Shown in pieces: positions 26,054-35,073 of a stretch of 53,725 nucleotides of DNA. The stretch's first letter is position 1, and every line of letters begins with the position of its first letter. The notes beneath the pieces were generated by a model. The model was not told the DNA's origin and ran no database searches. It worked only from the letters and a program-made list of their open reading frames with translations. The translations under genes and the position numbers were made by a program. The stretch spans positions 1 to 53,725 of the forward strand of contig CALUVO010000089.1 in NCBI GenBank assembly GCA_944324245.1, given 5' to 3'. Origin of the DNA: Candidatus Gastranaerophilales bacterium (GTDB lineage Bacteria; Cyanobacteriota; Vampirovibrionia; Gastranaerophilales; Gastranaerophilaceae).

Positions 26054-26501
26054 CGGATAGTTCTTTTTTAGCCTCTTTAAGAGACAATTTTGTAATTAAG
26101 GATTTTTTGTTTTTCTTAAAAATATCTTTGCTGTATATAGCAATATAATACTCTTTTTTATCGGAAACATTGTTAAAGATAAGATTTTGTATGATTGGTT
26201 TATTAAATTTTAACGGACTGAAAAGCTTTATGGAATCTTTGTTCTGAGGTGCATAGTGTGTTCCCTTAGAATCAATGAGTTCTATATATACAGCCTGACT
26301 CAGCATTGATTTGTTTTTAACCTTTACAGATAATTCAACAGTATTATTGTTTTGTATAATTTCGCAGATTTTGAAATATAAGCCTTCCGAAACAATTTCA
26401 CTGCAGCTTACATTTGCAACGACTCTTTCTTTAGCCGGCACTGGCAGGCAATACACAAGAGATAAACATAAAACAAGACCTATAAAAAACAATTTTTTCA
26501 T
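26043..26501 (-). CDS. Exported hypothetical protein, DUF4352/Ig-like
   Basis: The 152-residue product has a signal peptide (FFIGLVLCLSLVYCLPVPAKE). The mature part (NNTVELSVKVKNKSMLSQAVYIELID) has the strand pattern of a small immunoglobulin-like DUF4352-type domain, followed by a basic Lys-rich tail. It would sit in the periplasm. Neighbours are other small exported proteins. Function unknown. Confidence 0.55.
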   Translation of the reverse strand: MKKLFFIGLVLCLSLVYCLPVPAKERVVANVSCSEIVSEGLYFKICEIIQNNNTVELSVKVKNKSMLSQAVYIELIDSKGTHYAPQNKDSIKLFSPLKFNKPIIQNLIFNNVSDKKEYYIAIYSKDIFKKNKKSLITKLSLKEAKKELSVKS

Positions 26502-26542
26502 ATAATTAAATTTTATGGATTTTTAAAAATCATGTCAATGCG

Positions 26543-27115
26543 CTAATCAGAGGGTATTTCATCGAGAACTTTTCTTGTCGCTATAGGTTTTCCTTTTTCG
26601 TTATAAGCAGTATCACCTATCCAGTGTGCTTTTAGTTTTCCGTCTTTTGTATAAGCGTATTGCTCATCTTCGGAAATATATAGTGCAATTGAGACAAGTT
26701 TTCCTGATACTGCGCTGTATTTTCCTATTTTATAAGGGTATTTGCCTTCCTGCTGTTTATTATCCACATCTATTGCCACAAGATATCCGCTTGTAGAATA
26801 GTAATATGCATATTGAGGTCTGTCATCATACACTACAACATAGCCTTTTACCAGACCTTTTGCAGTTTCAAAACCCATTACATAGCGATTTTCAGGCTGG
26901 ATATTTTCTTTTATTGCTTTTCTGTTCTCATCATTATTTTCATCACGCAAATACGGCATTATTTCTTTTTTATCCAGTATTAAATCCAGACCTTCAAAAG
27001 CCAGCTTTCTTGCTGACTCTACTGTATAAACAACACCTCCTTGAAGCATCGTTTCAGATGAAAAAGCAGGCAGTGTGCTAAACAGCAATAATAAAAATAA
27101 AATAAATCTTTTCAT
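26543..27115 (-). CDS. Exported hypothetical protein, YwqK-like repeats
   Basis: The 190-residue protein has a signal peptide (LFLLLLFSTLPAFSS). The mature part contains several short repeats of the type YYSTSGYLVAID, YTKDGKLKAHWIG and YNEKGKPIATRK, each built of Tyr/Gly turns as in MORN/YwqK-like beta-hairpin proteins. These often tile a small solenoid. It is 6 bases downstream of the flippase gene and may be in its operon. No enzyme motif is visible. Confidence 0.55.
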   Translation of the reverse strand: MKRFILFLLLLFSTLPAFSSETMLQGGVVYTVESARKLAFEGLDLILDKKEIMPYLRDENNDENRKAIKENIQPENRYVMGFETAKGLVKGYVVVYDDRPQYAYYYSTSGYLVAIDVDNKQQEGKYPYKIGKYSAVSGKLVSIALYISEDEQYAYTKDGKLKAHWIGDTAYNEKGKPIATRKVLDEIPSD

Positions 27116-27120
27116 AGTTT

Positions 27121-28575
27121 TTATGATAACACTTCTTTGAAGAATTTTCTTGTTAAATAAAACAGTAAATAATAGGAAAAAAGAAGTATATTAATTTGTA
27201 ATATCGGTAAAACCTGCGTTTTTTGCAACAAAAACCAGATAATAGCAGCCGGTATAAAACAAACAGCAATATGCAGAATCTTTTTGTACGGAACTTTCCA
27301 CTCAAGCTGCGGCAGAGTAACGGTTAAAGTCAAAACAAAATATAAGATATTTGAGCTTAATGTAGCTATTCCTACCCCGATAAGTCCGAGTTTCTTTATT
27401 AAGAATATATTTAAAATCAGTCCGACAACTGCTGATAAAACTTTTAAAATTGTCAGAATATATGTTTTATTTGCAAGGTGATATTGAATACTCGTGTAAT
27501 CCGTAAAACTTAAAAATAGGGCAGAAAGTGCAAAATAAGGCAAAAGAATATAGGCTTCAATATACTGCCGGTTTGCAAAAAGATATAAAATATCTTTGGA
27601 ATACAGGCATATGACAGCAACAATCGGTACCGATATCATAAGATAGTATCCCGTTAGTCTTGAGATAACCGGACGAACATCTATTTTATCTTCATAAAGA
27701 TTAATGATTCTGGGTACGGCAGCTATTGTAATAATTGCAAATAAAGTCATTAATAAAGGGAATGTCATACTGTATGCAACACCTACAAATCCTGCGTTTT
27801 CCAGTCCGTGATAATGTGTTGTTATAAATTTGTTGCTTTGATTAATTGCCCACAGGCTTATTGCCGCCACTGCAATAGGAATACCGTAAATAAATACAGA
27901 TTTAATCATTTTTAAATTCGGCAATTCAGACCTGAGATATGAAAGTATATCTGTCTGAAAAATAAGCATTATATCTATCAATGTAATTGATACTGACATA
28001 CCCAGAAGTATAGACATTGCACCCAGATGAAGATATTTTATTATCAAAACTGAAAAAACTATTGTAAGTATCTGGTTTACTATTGTAGATACAGTGAAAG
28101 CCCCGGGTTTTATTTGTGCTCTTAATACCTGAAAAAGCAGAGCCCGTATTGCTACCGGAATGATTAATATTAAAATAAAAAGGAAAGCTTTAGGTGGAAT
28201 ATTAAAATATTCATAAAATTTTTGTCTGAAGATAAAACATAAGACATACATAACAGTCAGGTTAGAGGCAAGCATCAGAACAAGTGTTGAAAGATACTTT
28301 GGAATTTGATTGCAGAGCTGGTTCTGTCTGAAGAATCTTAATCCTGCAAGTCCTATCCAGTCAGAGAACAATATACATAAAAAACTCAATACCGCCAGAG
28401 AAATAGTGTAAAGACCGTACTCGGAAGGGGATAAAAGATTTGTGTAAACAGGTACAATTACTGCATTGCCGAATAATCCGAAAATTTTTGACGGTGCATA
28501 TTTTAACATATCCTTAAAGATATGCTTTACAGGCAGTTCCACTTCTCTTATATACTTGTCTATTTCTTGCGTCAT
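27121..28575 (-). CDS. Polysaccharide flippase, Wzx/PST type
   Basis: The 484-residue inner-membrane protein has about 12-14 hydrophobic helices and the opening LKYAPSKIFGLFGNAVIVPVYTNLLSPSEYGLYT, typical of Wzx/RfbX-like transporters. It would flip lipid-linked sugar units across the inner membrane. The only other glycan genes in the window are a decayed glycosyltransferase pair at 2.6 kb, the GT at 43.9 kb and the TagA-type gene at 41.2 kb. The substrate is unknown. Confidence 0.85.
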   Translation of the reverse strand: MTQEIDKYIREVELPVKHIFKDMLKYAPSKIFGLFGNAVIVPVYTNLLSPSEYGLYTISLAVLSFLCILFSDWIGLAGLRFFRQNQLCNQIPKYLSTLVLMLASNLTVMYVLCFIFRQKFYEYFNIPPKAFLFILILIIPVAIRALLFQVLRAQIKPGAFTVSTIVNQILTIVFSVLIIKYLHLGAMSILLGMSVSITLIDIMLIFQTDILSYLRSELPNLKMIKSVFIYGIPIAVAAISLWAINQSNKFITTHYHGLENAGFVGVAYSMTFPLLMTLFAIITIAAVPRIINLYEDKIDVRPVISRLTGYYLMISVPIVAVICLYSKDILYLFANRQYIEAYILLPYFALSALFLSFTDYTSIQYHLANKTYILTILKVLSAVVGLILNIFLIKKLGLIGVGIATLSSNILYFVLTLTVTLPQLEWKVPYKKILHIAVCFIPAAIIWFLLQKTQVLPILQINILLFSYYLLFYLTRKFFKEVLS

Positions 28576-28686
28576 TATTTTACAGTGCTGATTGTTATTT
28601 GAATTATATCATGTTTTTTTTTAATAAATATAATAAATCCTCCTCATATACCTTTACTTGGTAAAAAAAAACATTATTATAAAATT

Positions 28687-29265
28687 ATGAAAAAGTTTTT
28701 TTTGCTGTTTTTATCTTTTATATTTTTAACCTCACTTGCACCTGCAATTGCTGATGATGCAGATTTTTGGGATGAGCCTATGAAAGTTGATCAGGCTGCC
28801 AAAAATCAGGAAAAAGCAGTTACCAATCAGGAATTTGAAAAAGTAATGAAATTCTTCGAAAAAAAGAAGAAAAAAAAGGAGGAAAAAAACCGTCCAAAAG
28901 GTGCTCCGATAGGTCCTCAGATTCAAGAGGGTATGCAGGCTCCCGATGCAAATGCTTTTAAGGTTACTTATGAAGAGTATCCTACAGTTATGATTCCGGT
29001 TACTCTCGTAACACCGAATCTTACAGAAATTCCGCCCGGTTATTACAGAATTCTTTCTGTAAAGAACGGTAACGACTATTATTTGAATTTTTATCAGGGA
29101 AATGCACTTATTGCAAAGGTCTCAGCAATAAACACAGGCAACGACCACAATCAAAAATCTCTTAACTATGCCAAAGTAATACCTGTTGACAACGACATGT
29201 ATATGAATGTTATTTACGGAGATATTGACTGTAATATAGAAGCAAGATTGGTTATTAAGAAATAG
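28687..29265 (+). CDS. Exported hypothetical protein with basic Lys cluster
   Basis: The 192-residue protein has a signal peptide (FFLLFLSFIFLTSLAPAIA). Residues 52-70 form a Lys/Glu-rich run (FEKKKKKKEEKNRPKG). The C-terminal half (EIPPGYYRILSVKNGNDYYLNFYQGN) looks like a small beta domain. It lies divergent from the flippase, with a -10-like TATTAT just before the start. Function unknown. Confidence 0.55.
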   Translation: MKKFFLLFLSFIFLTSLAPAIADDADFWDEPMKVDQAAKNQEKAVTNQEFEKVMKFFEKKKKKKEEKNRPKGAPIGPQIQEGMQAPDANAFKVTYEEYPTVMIPVTLVTPNLTEIPPGYYRILSVKNGNDYYLNFYQGNALIAKVSAINTGNDHNQKSLNYAKVIPVDNDMYMNVIYGDIDCNIEARLVIKK

Positions 29266-29310
29266 TCTTGTTGATCTTATTGATAATATTATTTTTCTCT
29301 GCGTTCAAAA

Positions 29311-29382
29311 TGACGGATATAGTGACATGTTCTGTCATCCTTGTATATGTTATCGAATTACGTAACATATACAAGGATGACA
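29311..29382. repeat. Perfect 20-bp inverted repeat, copy 2 of the TGTATATGTTA family
   Basis: TGTCATCCTTGTATATGTTA (29333-29352) and TAACATATACAAGGATGACA (29363-29382) are exact reverse complements around TCGAATTACG. The sequence before it (TGACGGATAT) matches copy 1. There is no T-run, so it is not a terminator. The region 29266-29523 holds nothing else that looks coding. Confidence 0.8.
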
Positions 29383-29523
29383 ATTTTAGACTTTTTTAGT
29401 GTAAACTGCGATATAAATCCCCAATACAACCGATAAAAACGGTTTTTTCTTTATGATAAAATATGTCTAAAAGAATAAAAATAACCGGAACTAAACAATA
29501 TATACAATTCTTGGATAAAATGT

Positions 29524-30606
29524 ATGGATATTAATTTAAATAATAATTTGAATATAAGAGAACAGCAGGAAAAAAAAGAGCTTGAAGAGCTTAGTCCCTA
29601 TGCTGCAAAGAGTGCACTTTCTAAAGGAAGAGCGAAACAAGAAGAAAAATGTCCTTTGAGAACAGAGTTTCAAAGAGACAGAGACAGAATTATACATTCA
29701 AAAGCATTTCGCCGTTTAAAACACAAAACACAGGTCTTTTTCTCACCAACAAATGACCACTTTAGAACAAGAATGACCCACACCCTGGAAGTTTCTCAAA
29801 TTGCAAGAACAATTACACGTGCCTTAAATCTTAATGAAGATCTTGCCGAAGCCATTGCACTGGGACATGATCTCGGGCATACACCTTTCGGTCACACAGG
29901 AGAAGATGTTTTAAATGAGATTATGGATTCCGGTTTTCGCCATGCGCAGCATTCAGTTCGTGTTGCTACGATTATCGAAAACCTGAATCTTACAAATGAA
30001 ACACTGGACGGCATATTGTATCACTCTGGTTCTTTAAAAAAAGAAAGCAAGGCTTATACTCTTGAGGGGAAAATTGTAAAACTATCGGATAAAATTGCCT
30101 ATATAAACCATGATATTGATGATGCAATGAGAGCCGGAATTATTAAAGAGTCCGACCTGCCTCAGGATTGTATCCAATATTTTTCCATTGACAGAAGTGA
30201 ACGTATTACAAAAATGGTTATGGATATTGTTCAAAACTCCATGGGCAAAGACCATATCTGCATGTCTGATGATGCTTTTTATCATATAGACAAACTAAGA
30301 ACCTGGATGTTCAAAAATATTTATACAAATTCTCTTGCAAAAAAAGAAGAATCAAAAGTAAAAGGGATTGTATACGGTTTATTTAATTATTATGAGGCAT
30401 TTTTAAAGCAGAAACTGCCTAATCTGAACGAAGAAGAGATAAAAAGAACAGTCTGCGATTATATTGCAGGTATGACTGACCGATATGCCATACAAAAATA
30501 CAAGGAATTCTACATACCTCAATCACTGCAGAACATTTCCAATGATGATTTTCTTTTTACTCTGGCAAAAATCAATAACCACAGCGTTCAATTGACGGTT
30601 TTATAA
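29524..30606 (+). CDS. dgt: dGTPase-like HD-domain nucleotide triphosphohydrolase
   Basis: The 360-residue protein carries the HD metal motif: TRMTHTLEVSQIART near residue 85 and HDLGHTPFGHTGEDVLN near residue 120. The conserved FRRLKHKTQVF segment precedes them. This matches the type 2/3 deoxyguanosinetriphosphate triphosphohydrolase-like subfamily, which hydrolyses dNTPs to nucleosides and trims the dNTP pool. Length is standard for this subfamily. The start ATG follows an AT-rich region with the palindromic repeat about 140 bases upstream. Confidence 0.85.
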   Translation: MDINLNNNLNIREQQEKKELEELSPYAAKSALSKGRAKQEEKCPLRTEFQRDRDRIIHSKAFRRLKHKTQVFFSPTNDHFRTRMTHTLEVSQIARTITRALNLNEDLAEAIALGHDLGHTPFGHTGEDVLNEIMDSGFRHAQHSVRVATIIENLNLTNETLDGILYHSGSLKKESKAYTLEGKIVKLSDKIAYINHDIDDAMRAGIIKESDLPQDCIQYFSIDRSERITKMVMDIVQNSMGKDHICMSDDAFYHIDKLRTWMFKNIYTNSLAKKEESKVKGIVYGLFNYYEAFLKQKLPNLNEEEIKRTVCDYIAGMTDRYAIQKYKEFYIPQSLQNISNDDFLFTLAKINNHSVQLTVL

Positions 30607-30681
30607 AAAATTTTTAAACCTACTTATAAATCCATCCGGATTTTGTTTAAAGCACACCCCTTTAAATTCATCTGAAAATTA

Positions 30682-30710
30682 TTGACGAACATGGCATTAT
30701 AACATATTAT
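30682..30710 (+). promoter_or_regulatory. Sigma-70-type promoter
   Basis: TTGACG (30682-30687) and TATTAT (30705-30710) with a 17-base spacer, 48 bases before the membrane-protein gene at 30759. Confidence 0.65.
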
Positions 30711-30758
30711 ACCTTTATAAAAATTATACGAAAAAATTATAGAAAATAGAGGGTAAGT

Positions 30759-31460
30759 ATGTTTGAAACATTGTTATCTAAAACATTATTTATTTTAGCT
30801 ATATCACTGGGCTTTTGTTTTTTAGGAGCGCTTGCAGTTGTTAATTACTTTAAAATAGCTTATAAAAAAGGTGTGTCTTATGTCACCGCTAAAAGAAACG
30901 AACACGGTCAGCTTGATTTAGAGGTTTCTCCTCAATTAATCAAGAAAATATTTTGGCCTGCACTAATAATAAATATAATTACTTTTGTGATTTTACTATT
31001 TTGTAAAAATATGATTCCGCTAAATTTCTTTTTAATGTCTTTGTTTACATTTACAGACGGTATAACAATAGGTATACTTTTGCTTTCGATTGATGAAAAT
31101 ATCGGGGTTAAAGTAACGGCACTTACTGCAATAGCTACATTGCTGACATCTTTAGTCGGTATGTATTCCGGTATTGATTTTTCTTTTCTGGGTAAATTTT
31201 TATTCTTTGCACTTATAGGTTTGATAATAGTATCGATTATCAGGATATTTGTCTCTATAAAAGGTTTTCACAGAAAAATAATAGCAGCTGTCGGGATTTT
31301 AATTTTTATCGGCTACTTATTATATGATTTCAACAATCTGGATAAAGCAAAAAATATAGCAAAATTGAATAACTGGAATACTGCGCTTGATTTTTCCGTA
31401 AATATTTATTTGGATATTATTAATTTGTTCTTACAAATTCTTGATTTGCTAAGTGATTAA
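30759..31460 (+). CDS. Integral membrane protein of unknown function
   Basis: The 233-residue protein has about six hydrophobic helices (for example LFILAISLGFCFLGALAVV near the start and LIGLIIVSIIRIFVS later). It resembles no family I recognise. A GAGGG ribosome site precedes the ATG and a clear promoter lies upstream. It ends convergent to glnA. Confidence 0.7.
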   Translation: MFETLLSKTLFILAISLGFCFLGALAVVNYFKIAYKKGVSYVTAKRNEHGQLDLEVSPQLIKKIFWPALIINIITFVILLFCKNMIPLNFFLMSLFTFTDGITIGILLLSIDENIGVKVTALTAIATLLTSLVGMYSGIDFSFLGKFLFFALIGLIIVSIIRIFVSIKGFHRKIIAAVGILIFIGYLLYDFNNLDKAKNIAKLNNWNTALDFSVNIYLDIINLFLQILDLLSD

Positions 31461-31487
31461 TTAATTTATAATTCTGATTATTATAGA

Positions 31488-31537
31488 TAGCAAGGCAGGA
31501 TGCACTAAATTCGGATAGCACATCCTGCCTGTTGCTA
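31488..31537. terminator. Long convergent hairpin between membrane protein and glnA
   Basis: TAGCAA and GGCAGGATG (31488-31502) pair with CATCCTGCC and TTGCTA (31521-31537), with a 2-base bulge. It sits between two convergent stop codons, the place for a shared terminator, but no long T-run follows on either strand. Confidence 0.5.
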
Positions 31538-31566
31538 GTGTTTTATAATATCTGCGTACTTTTTCT

Positions 31567-32934
31567 TTAGTATTTTTCAAGATATTCATTGATTTCCCAC
31601 GGCGAAACATCTGTTCTGTATCTGTCCCATTCGATTTCTTTTGCTGTAACAAATTCATTAAAGATATGTTCACCAAGTGCTTTTTTCACAATTTTGCTTT
31701 TTTTCATTAAAGCAAGCGCTTCGTTTAAGCTGCCCGGAAGTGAATCAATATGGCTTCTTTTTCTTTCTTTTGCTGTCATATCATAGATGTTTTCTTCTGT
31801 TTGAAGCGGCGGTTTAATTTGATTTTTTATACCTTCCATAGCAACAGTTAAAAGCACAGCCATAACAAGATACGGATTGCAGGATGCATCTGGCGAACGG
31901 AGTTCTATACGTGTTGCATTGCCTCTTTTTGCCGGTACTCTGATGAGCGCACTTCTGTTGGCCAGCGACCATGCAACATAAACAGGAGCTTCATAGCCCG
32001 GGACGAGACGTTTGTAGCTGTTTACTGTAGGATTTGTTACAGCTGTAAAATCACGAACATGTTCAATGATTGCTCCGATTGTATAAAGAGCCTCTTTAGA
32101 CAACTGATAAGCTGAATCCTCGCTGTAAAAAGCATTCTTGCCTTTTTTGATATCAAACAAAGAAATATTGCAGTGCATGCCTGAGCCGTTTATACCGAAA
32201 ATAGGTTTTGGCATAAAAGTTGCATGAAGCCCGAACTTATCGGCAGAAGCTTTAACTGCGTATTTAAACGTTACAATATTATCAGCGGCTGTCAGCGCAT
32301 CAGCGTATTTAAAATCGACTTCGTGCTGGCCTCTTGCAGCTTCGTGGTGGCTTGCTTCAATCTCAAAACCTAACTGCTCAAGATTATCCACTATTTGTGC
32401 TCTTATGTCTTCACCTTTATCATCAGGTCCGACGTCATAATAGTCTGCTTTGTCATGAGTGCAGGTTGTCGGAAAGCCGTTTTCATCTTTTTTAAACAAA
32501 AAGAACTCAGCTTCAGGACCTATATTCATAACAAATCCCATTTCCTCGGCTTCTTTTATTACACGTTTGAGGTTACATCTGGGGCAGCCTTCAAACGGAG
32601 TTCCGTCTGCATTATGGATATCACAGATGATTCTTGCTACATTCCATCTTCCTTCTTTTTCTCTCCAGGGAAGAATAGCAAATGTTGAACGATCCGGATA
32701 AAAATACATATCAGATGTTTCTATACTTCTAAACCCTTTAATAGAAGAACCGTCCAGCATTAATTCATTATTTAAAATTTTGTCAATCTGTTTTGCCGGT
32801 ACAGCCATATTCTTTATCATACCGTTTATATCAACAAACTGAAGACGTATAAATTTTACGTTGTTTTCTTTAATTAGCTTTTTAATTTCTTCTTTAGAAA
32901 GTTCTTTTCCTTGTTTCGGAACGTAGTTAATCAT
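31567..32934 (-). CDS. glnA: Glutamine synthetase, type I
   Basis: It joins ammonia to glutamate with ATP in the cytoplasm. The 455-residue chain shows the beta-grasp start (RLQFVDINGMIKNM), ELMLDGSSIKGF, then NIGPEAEFFLF, the metal/ATP core EASHHEAARGQHEVDF, FMPKPIFGINGSGMHCNISL and RVPAKRGNATRIELRSPD. The adenylylation-type Tyr loop is not seen, so the short GS-I alpha form (as in Bacillus) is likely. AAGGAG lies before the Met of MINYVP; a second in-frame ATG (MPNIKQ, 32961) also has GAAGGA before it. No glnA-type glutamine riboswitch motif is visible upstream. Confidence 0.95.
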   Translation of the reverse strand: MINYVPKQGKELSKEEIKKLIKENNVKFIRLQFVDINGMIKNMAVPAKQIDKILNNELMLDGSSIKGFRSIETSDMYFYPDRSTFAILPWREKEGRWNVARIICDIHNADGTPFEGCPRCNLKRVIKEAEEMGFVMNIGPEAEFFLFKKDENGFPTTCTHDKADYYDVGPDDKGEDIRAQIVDNLEQLGFEIEASHHEAARGQHEVDFKYADALTAADNIVTFKYAVKASADKFGLHATFMPKPIFGINGSGMHCNISLFDIKKGKNAFYSEDSAYQLSKEALYTIGAIIEHVRDFTAVTNPTVNSYKRLVPGYEAPVYVAWSLANRSALIRVPAKRGNATRIELRSPDASCNPYLVMAVLLTVAMEGIKNQIKPPLQTEENIYDMTAKERKRSHIDSLPGSLNEALALMKKSKIVKKALGEHIFNEFVTAKEIEWDRYRTDVSPWEINEYLEKY

Positions 32935-32961
32935 TTTTACTCCTTGTTTTATATTCGGCAT

Positions 32962-33190
32962 TTAATCCTTCAATTAAATAATTATCATATTTTTTTTATT
33001 GTAGTGCAAATATTTTTTGATATTTTTTATCATTAAGATTTATAAAAATATATAAATCACAAATTATTATTTATAGTTTTGAAAAAATAAGCCGTTACTT
33101 TATAAAAATTTATATAAATCTAAATCCCTTATATTAATTGTCTTTATAAAAAAAGAAATGATTTATCAAAAAATATTTGTTTAAAAAAAC
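32962..33190. other. AT-rich divergent intergenic region, no gene seen
   Basis: About 230 bases of very AT-rich DNA between glnA and ilvA. Several -10-like TATAAA/TATAAT elements are present, but no clear -35, operator or hairpin stands out. Confidence 0.5.
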
Positions 33191-33220
33191 TTTACACATA
33201 CAAAAAAAAACTGCTATATT
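33191..33220 (+). promoter_or_regulatory. Likely sigma-70-type promoter of ilvA
   Basis: TTTACA (33191-33196) and TATATT (33215-33220) with an 18-base spacer, 30 bases before the ATG. Confidence 0.45.
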
Positions 33221-33250
33221 ATAATCACTAAAAAGTTATGGGGACAAAAA

Positions 33251-34453
33251 ATGCTTACAATAGACAAAGTAAAAAAAGCTGAACAGATTCTAAAAAGTGT
33301 AATAAGAAAAACTGATTTAATTTATGCAACAGGTATGTCACAAAAAAGTGATATCTACCTAAAAGCGGAAAACTTGCAAAAAACAGGTTCTTTTAAAGTA
33401 AGAGGAGCCTATGTAAAAATAGCAGGTTTGTCAGAAGAACAAAAAGAAAAAGGTATTATTGCATGTTCGGCAGGAAACCACGCACAGGGTGTTGCTTTAT
33501 CTGCACAAAAAAATAATATCAAATCCACAATTTTTATACCTAGCACTGCACCAATATCAAAGATAGAAGCAACAAAAAGCTATGGTGCTCAAATACGTCT
33601 TGTAGACGGCGTATATGATGATGCATATAATGAAGCAGTAAAATATCAGCAAGAAACAGGAGCAGAGTTTATCCATCCTTTTGATGATATAGAAGTAATT
33701 TCCGGACAGGGAACAATAGCACTGGAAGTACTGGAACAGCTGCCTGAAGTAGAAGCGGTAATTGTACCAATCGGCGGCGGCGGATTAATTGCAGGTATTG
33801 CTTATACAATAAAAACCCTGAAACCCGACTGCAAAGTATACGGAGTACAAGCAGCAGGCGCAGGAAGCATGTATTACTCTATAGAACATCACCAAAGAAC
33901 AGAACTGCCGGCTGTGCACACATTTGCAGACGGTACAGCCGTAAAAATGCCCGGAGAAAAAACATTTGCATTATGCGAAAAATATGTTGATAAAATTGTC
34001 ACCGTCACAGATGATGAAATTGCCACTGCAATATTAACACTAATGGAAAAACAGAAACTTGTTGCAGAAGGAGCCGGTGCACTGAGCGTAGCAGCAGCAA
34101 TGTTTGATAAACTTCCGATTGAAGGTAAAAAGACAGTTTGTATTGTCTCAGGCGGCAATATTGATGTAAATATTTTATCAAGAGTAATTAACAGAGGACT
34201 TCTTAAATCAGGAAGAATAGCTGATCTTACAATAGAAATGCTTGATAAACCCGGCCAGCTAAAAGAAGTATCAAGAATAATTGCTGATCTTGGAGCAAAT
34301 GTTATAAGGGTACGCCATAATCAGGGCGGAGAGAATACAGATATAAATGAATGCTATTTAAAAATTTCTATGGAAACAAGAAACATGCAGCATTTGTGTG
34401 AAATAAAACATGCTCTTTGTGAAGCAGGTTATAAATTAACACATGATAAATAA
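33251..34453 (+). CDS. ilvA: Threonine dehydratase (threonine ammonia-lyase) with ACT domain
   Basis: This PLP enzyme converts threonine (and serine) to 2-oxobutanoate (or pyruvate). The PLP Lys sits in ENLQKTGSFKVRGA near residue 53. SAGNHAQGVALSAQ and the glycine loop VPIGGGGLIAG complete the fold. The last about 75 residues form an ACT domain (LTIEMLDKPGQLKEVSRI), a typical ligand-binding control module. The short form with ACT domain may be catabolic or biosynthetic. It is directly followed by ridA, which removes the reactive enamine products. Confidence 0.92.
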   Translation: MLTIDKVKKAEQILKSVIRKTDLIYATGMSQKSDIYLKAENLQKTGSFKVRGAYVKIAGLSEEQKEKGIIACSAGNHAQGVALSAQKNNIKSTIFIPSTAPISKIEATKSYGAQIRLVDGVYDDAYNEAVKYQQETGAEFIHPFDDIEVISGQGTIALEVLEQLPEVEAVIVPIGGGGLIAGIAYTIKTLKPDCKVYGVQAAGAGSMYYSIEHHQRTELPAVHTFADGTAVKMPGEKTFALCEKYVDKIVTVTDDEIATAILTLMEKQKLVAEGAGALSVAAAMFDKLPIEGKKTVCIVSGGNIDVNILSRVINRGLLKSGRIADLTIEMLDKPGQLKEVSRIIADLGANVIRVRHNQGGENTDINECYLKISMETRNMQHLCEIKHALCEAGYKLTHDK

Positions 34454-34463
34454 AGGATAGAAA

Positions 34464-34841
34464 ATGAAAGAAATAATATTGACAGAATCAGCACCGGCAC
34501 CTATAGGTCCGTACTCGCAGGCAGTACTATGCGGAAATACCCTGTATTGTTCAGGTCAAATACCTGTTGAACCTTTAACAGGAGAGGTTATACAGGGCGG
34601 AATAGAAAAGCAAACGGAAAAATGCTGTATAAATATAGGTGAAGTACTAAAGCAGGCAGATTTTGAATATGAAGATGTAATTAAGACAACCTGTTTTCTT
34701 GCTGATATGAATGATTTTGCAGCTTTTAACAGTGTTTATGCTAAATATTTCACTTCAAAACCCGCCCGTTCCTGTGTAGCAGTAAAACAGCTGCCAAAGA
34801 ATTGTCTTGTTGAAATTGAAGTTATTGCTTCAAAAGGCTAA
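34464..34841 (+). CDS. ridA: Enamine/imine deaminase RidA
   Basis: The 125-residue YjgF/YER057c/UK114 protein shows APIGPYSQAVLCGNTLYCSGQIP, FEYEDVIKTTCFLADMNDF and the signature PARSCVAVKQLPKNCLVEIEV, with the substrate-binding Arg. It hydrolyses 2-aminoacrylate and related intermediates made by PLP lyases such as IlvA. It lies 10 bases after ilvA in the same operon, a classic pairing. Confidence 0.95.
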   Translation: MKEIILTESAPAPIGPYSQAVLCGNTLYCSGQIPVEPLTGEVIQGGIEKQTEKCCINIGEVLKQADFEYEDVIKTTCFLADMNDFAAFNSVYAKYFTSKPARSCVAVKQLPKNCLVEIEVIASKG

Positions 34842-34859
34842 AATTGTTCAAAAGAAACA

Positions 34860-34967
34860 GTAAGTTTCAGAGGACGCCTCAGACAATATCATCAGACAAT
34901 ATCAGGATTTGACAGGTCACAATCCGGGCTGTTTCAGACAAATTTTGGCTATGCCCGACCGTTTAAT
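34860..34967. repeat. Palindrome-rich stretch related to the composite repeats
   Basis: GGATT and TGAC (about 34912-34920) pair with GTCA and AATCC (about 34922-34932). The stretch also has CGCCTCAGAC and ATATCAGGAT like module C of the composite repeats, plus a short direct repeat ATCAGACAAT. The likeness is loose. The region 34842-35014 holds no gene. Confidence 0.4.
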
Positions 34968-35014
34968 ACATAAAATAAGTACAATGTATCATACTTAATA
35001 TATTGTAATTATTT

Positions 35015-35043
35015 TTGAAAATAAATTATATTTTTTATATAAT
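35015..35043 (+). promoter_or_regulatory. Sigma-70-type promoter
   Basis: TTGAAA (35015-35020) and TATAAT (35038-35043) with a 17-base spacer, 30 bases before the ATG at 35074. Confidence 0.65.
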
Positions 35044-35073
35044 CTTTATGAAAGTAAAGAAAAGGTTAGAGAT

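Noticed and set aside
29311..29382. Rho-independent terminator for the gene ending at 29265
   Set aside because: The stem is long and AT-rich, no T-run follows on either strand, and partial copies occur elsewhere.
32935..33250. Glutamine riboswitch upstream of glnA
   Set aside because: The conserved glnA RNA motif is not present in the AT-rich leader.
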